From Mariluticola halotolerans (lineage in GTDB: Bacteria; Pseudomonadota; Alphaproteobacteria; Rhizobiales; Devosiaceae): a stretch of DNA of 64,000 nt. The stretch covers positions 1,860,001 through 1,924,000 of the forward strand of contig NZ_CP090960.1 in NCBI RefSeq assembly GCF_021611515.1. The letters run 5' to 3'. The first letter of the stretch is position 1; each line of letters starts with the position of its first letter. The translations under genes were made by a program, and so were the position numbers. The notes beneath the pieces are model-generated. The model worked only from the letters and a program-made list of their open reading frames with translations, did no database searches and was not told the DNA's origin. This document shows positions 62,223-64,000 of the stretch, piece by piece.

Positions 62223-63248
62223 TTAGGAGACCGGGCAGCTGTTGGTTTCGCGGTAATCATGCACCACGATTTCGCCGGAGCCGATCTTGGCGGTCAGCTC
62301 GTCGACCTTGGCCTGCATTTCGGCGGTGATCAGGTCCTTGTTGTCATCGTCGATGGCTGCGCTGACGCCGCCCTCGGCCAGACCCAGAATCTGCACACCT
62401 GATGTCCAGTTGCCGGCTTCTTCATCGGCAAAGGCATTGGCCACGGCCACGTCAACACGCTTGACCATGGAGGTCAGCATATTGCCGGGGAACAGGTAGT
62501 TCTGGTTGCTGTCGACACCAATGCCGAATTTACCGGCATCGCTGACCGCCTGAAGGGCACCTTCGCCCGCGCCGCCAGCTGCCGCATAAATCACGTCAGC
62601 GCCACGTTCCATCTGGGAAATGGCGACTTCGCTTGCGGTATTGCTGTCGTTAAAGGCAGCGAAATCAGTACCGATGAAGTTTTGCAGCACAGTGATGTCC
62701 GGATTAACGGCCTTCGCACCCTGAACATAACCGCAACCGAAAGCCTGCAGCAGCGGGAAATCAAAAGCGGTGACAAAACCGACCGTGCCGGTTTCAGACT
62801 TCATGGCCGCCAATGCGCCCACGAGGAAGGAGCCTTCCTGCTCCTTGAACAGGATGGAGCGCACATTGGGCAGATCCACGACAGCATCGATAATGGCGAA
62901 ATGCGTGTCGGGGAATTCAGCGGCAACAACCTGTACCGGTGCTTCCCAGGTGAAACCGGGCACAACGATCGGGGTGGCGCCACGGCTGGCGAAACGGCGC
63001 AGGGCCTGTTCGCGCTGGCTGTCTTCGGAGATTTCAAGATCCGAATAATCATTGCCGCTTTCGGCCTTGTACATTTCCGCGCCGTTATAGGCCATTTCGT
63101 TGAACGACTTGTCGTTCTTGCCAGCCGCATCATAGATCAGTGCCGGCTCGGCGAGAGCGGTGCCGACAAGCAGCGCGCTGAGCGCGACGCCACCGGCGAG
63201 AATTCCGGCGCGGGCTGCGAGCTGTTTGGTAAGGGTTCTGGATGACAT
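62223..63248 (-). CDS. BMP-family nucleoside-binding lipoprotein-like periplasmic protein
   Basis: The 341-residue product has a signal peptide (about residues 1-36, ending ALAEPA) without a lipobox Cys, so it is probably a soluble periplasmic binding protein. It starts the BMP domain with LIYDAAGKNDKSFNEMAYNG, and GVDSNQNYLFPGNMLTSMVKR is also typical. BMP proteins bind nucleosides or related ligands. The ATG at 63248 follows GGGAG; a long upstream extension was rejected. It is the first gene of the operon. The 151-base leader region contains the inverted repeat at 63371. Confidence 0.93.
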   Translation of the reverse strand: MSSRTLTKQLAARAGILAGGVALSALLVGTALAEPALIYDAAGKNDKSFNEMAYNGAEMYKAESGNDYSDLEISEDSQREQALRRFASRGATPIVVPGFTWEAPVQVVAAEFPDTHFAIIDAVVDLPNVRSILFKEQEGSFLVGALAAMKSETGTVGFVTAFDFPLLQAFGCGYVQGAKAVNPDITVLQNFIGTDFAAFNDSNTASEVAISQMERGADVIYAAAGGAGEGALQAVSDAGKFGIGVDSNQNYLFPGNMLTSMVKRVDVAVANAFADEEAGNWTSGVQILGLAEGGVSAAIDDDNKDLITAEMQAKVDELTAKIGSGEIVVHDYRETNSCPVS

Positions 63249-63370
63249 TATTTGTTTACTCCCTGAATTCGCATCGAGGTGGCAACGAAAAGTTACCGGG
63301 GACATACCCCAAGCGCGATAAGCCTGAATTGAAACGTGCAAATGGTTCACAAGCAAGAGGAAAAACGTCA

Positions 63371-63395
63371 GTTTTTGAACGTTTGGTCAAAAAAC
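63371..63395. promoter_or_regulatory. Inverted repeat upstream of the nucleoside operon
   Basis: GTTTTTGA and TCAAAAAAC flank eight bases about 125 bases upstream of the binding-protein ATG and just after the stop of the YnjD-like gene. It may be an operator or part of a weak terminator. No regulator gene for the operon lies in the window. Confidence 0.35.
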
Positions 63396-63399
63396 GGCA

Positions 63400-64000
63400 T
63401 TAAAGCGCGATTATGTTGCCGCCCGCCGCCCTGGCGTCCTCTTCGTCATGGGTCACCAGAAGCGCTGGCAGGTTGCGGCGGCGCACTTCGGCAAATACCA
63501 GCTCCCGCACCGAACCGCGTAATTGTGCATCCAGCTTGGAAAAGGGCTCATCGAGCAACAGCGCATGCGGTTCGGCGGCGATTACCCGGACAAGCGCCAC
63601 GCGTGCCTGCTGACCGCCGGAGAGCGTTGCGGGGTCCCGCTTGCCGCAATCCTCCAGATTGACCGCCTTTAGCAGCGCATTGGCCCGCGCCGCTCGTGCC
63701 GCGCCGGTGCCCCCCGGTGGCAGGGCATAGATAATGTTATCCAGCACCGAGAAATGCGGGAACAGAAGCGGGTCCTGAAACAGCACCCCCACCCGGCGCC
63801 GCTCGGGGGGCAATTGCGTGATGTTGGTTCCATCCAGCGCAATCGTGCCCGAGCAGGCAAAAACCCTGGGCAAAAAGCCCGAGATCGCATTGATCAGGGT
63901 GGATTTGCCCGATCCCGACGGCCCCATCAATGTCAGCACCTCGCCGGGGCGGATATGGGCGCTGATTGCCATCAGTTCGGTGTCACCCTTGCTGATTTTC
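63400..64000 (-). CDS. YnjD-like ABC transporter ATP-binding protein, 5' end outside the window
   Basis: The open minus-strand frame continues past the window edge, so an internal ATG at 63972 is not the start. The visible about 200 residues have Walker A GPSGSGKSTLINAI, Q-loop LFQDPLLFPHFS, signature TLSGGQQARVAL, Walker B HALLLDEPF and the H-loop LLVTHDEED. The order of FACSG, LPPERRRVGVLFQD and RDPATLSGG closely resembles E. coli YnjD of the YnjBCD importer, and less so ThiQ. Its ligand is not known. It is on the same strand as, and upstream of, the nucleoside operon. Confidence 0.88.
   Translation of the reverse strand, partial: KISKGDTELMAISAHIRPGEVLTLMGPSGSGKSTLINAISGFLPRVFACSGTIALDGTNITQLPPERRRVGVLFQDPLLFPHFSVLDNIIYALPPGGTGAARAARANALLKAVNLEDCGKRDPATLSGGQQARVALVRVIAAEPHALLLDEPFSKLDAQLRGSVRELVFAEVRRRNLPALLVTHDEEDARAAGGNIIAL

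Noticed and set aside
60603-62402. A 599-codon plus-strand frame opposite the ABC ATPase gene
   Set aside because: The reverse strand has Walker and signature motifs. This frame extends into two neighbouring genes and has no ribosome site.
63972-64000. The ATG at 63972 as the true start of the YnjD-like ATPase
   Set aside because: The frame is open to the window edge and the upstream codons fit the usual beta-strand before Walker A, so the real start lies outside.

Overview
The window looks like chromosomal DNA of an alphaproteobacterium, probably Hyphomicrobiales (Rhizobiales). The clues are gene order and gene type: rpmH-rnpA-yidC-engB leading to argB, a pyrimidine 5'-nucleotidase, dapD, dapE, truA-fmt-def and rmuC; a small SRP RNA just upstream of dnaX-ybaB-recR; pheA divergent from a membrane-anchored CycM-type cytochrome c; and a Tad/Cpa pilus locus. 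The order assignment is inference from synteny. No rRNA, tRNA, CRISPR array, insertion sequence or phage gene was seen.

Layout. 1-3378 (minus strand): a histidine kinase cut by the window edge, a MerA/Lpd-like flavoprotein and a TVP38 membrane protein. 3524-6698: a promoter, then rpmH, rnpA, yidC and engB. 6749-7029: three different dispersed repeats in tandem. 7041-11334 (minus): an alpha/beta hydrolase, a glutamine amidotransferase, an exported MsrB, and a fasciclin / RskA-like anti-sigma / ECF sigma trio. 11478-12368: argB. 12394-15464: an MFS exporter with its TetR regulator, divergent from a SufR-like regulator that appears to have a leaderless mRNA. 15571-27170: nucleotidase, an unknown exported protein, a LOG-family protein, DUF817, dapD, DUF805, dapE, a small membrane protein, truA-fmt-def and rmuC. 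27265-30595: an exported dienelactone-hydrolase-type protein and an MHYT-PAS-GGDEF-EAL protein. 30735-33596 (minus): SRP RNA, dnaX, ybaB and recR. 33701-38459: thioredoxin, pheA, cycM, ghrA-like and an M17 aminopeptidase.

38618-49696 is a Tad (Flp) pilus locus. Minus-strand genes are flp, cpaA, cpaB, cpaC, cpaE, cpaF, tadB and tadC. A tadD-like lipoprotein faces them at one end. A stand-alone secretin-N-domain protein and two TadE-like pseudopilins diverge at the other. No cpaD or tadG is present. The flp and cpaB leaders share a 13-nt block.

50630-63248 (minus) is a compact nucleoside uptake and catabolism operon: a BMP-family binding protein, an ABC ATPase, two permeases, cdd, punA, deoC, a two-domain ALDH16-type aldehyde dehydrogenase, a 19-codon small ORF, deoA, deoB and upp. 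Together these would import nucleosides, deaminate and phosphorolyse them, isomerise the sugar phosphate, cleave deoxyribose-5-phosphate, oxidise the resulting acetaldehyde and salvage uracil. The window ends inside a YnjD-like ABC ATPase gene.

The most interesting items are the ALDH16-type enzyme and the small ORF inside the deo operon, the SigK/RskA/fasciclin-like module next to a periplasmic MsrB, the cpaD-less Tad locus with shared leader motifs, and the leaderless promoter of the SufR-like regulator.
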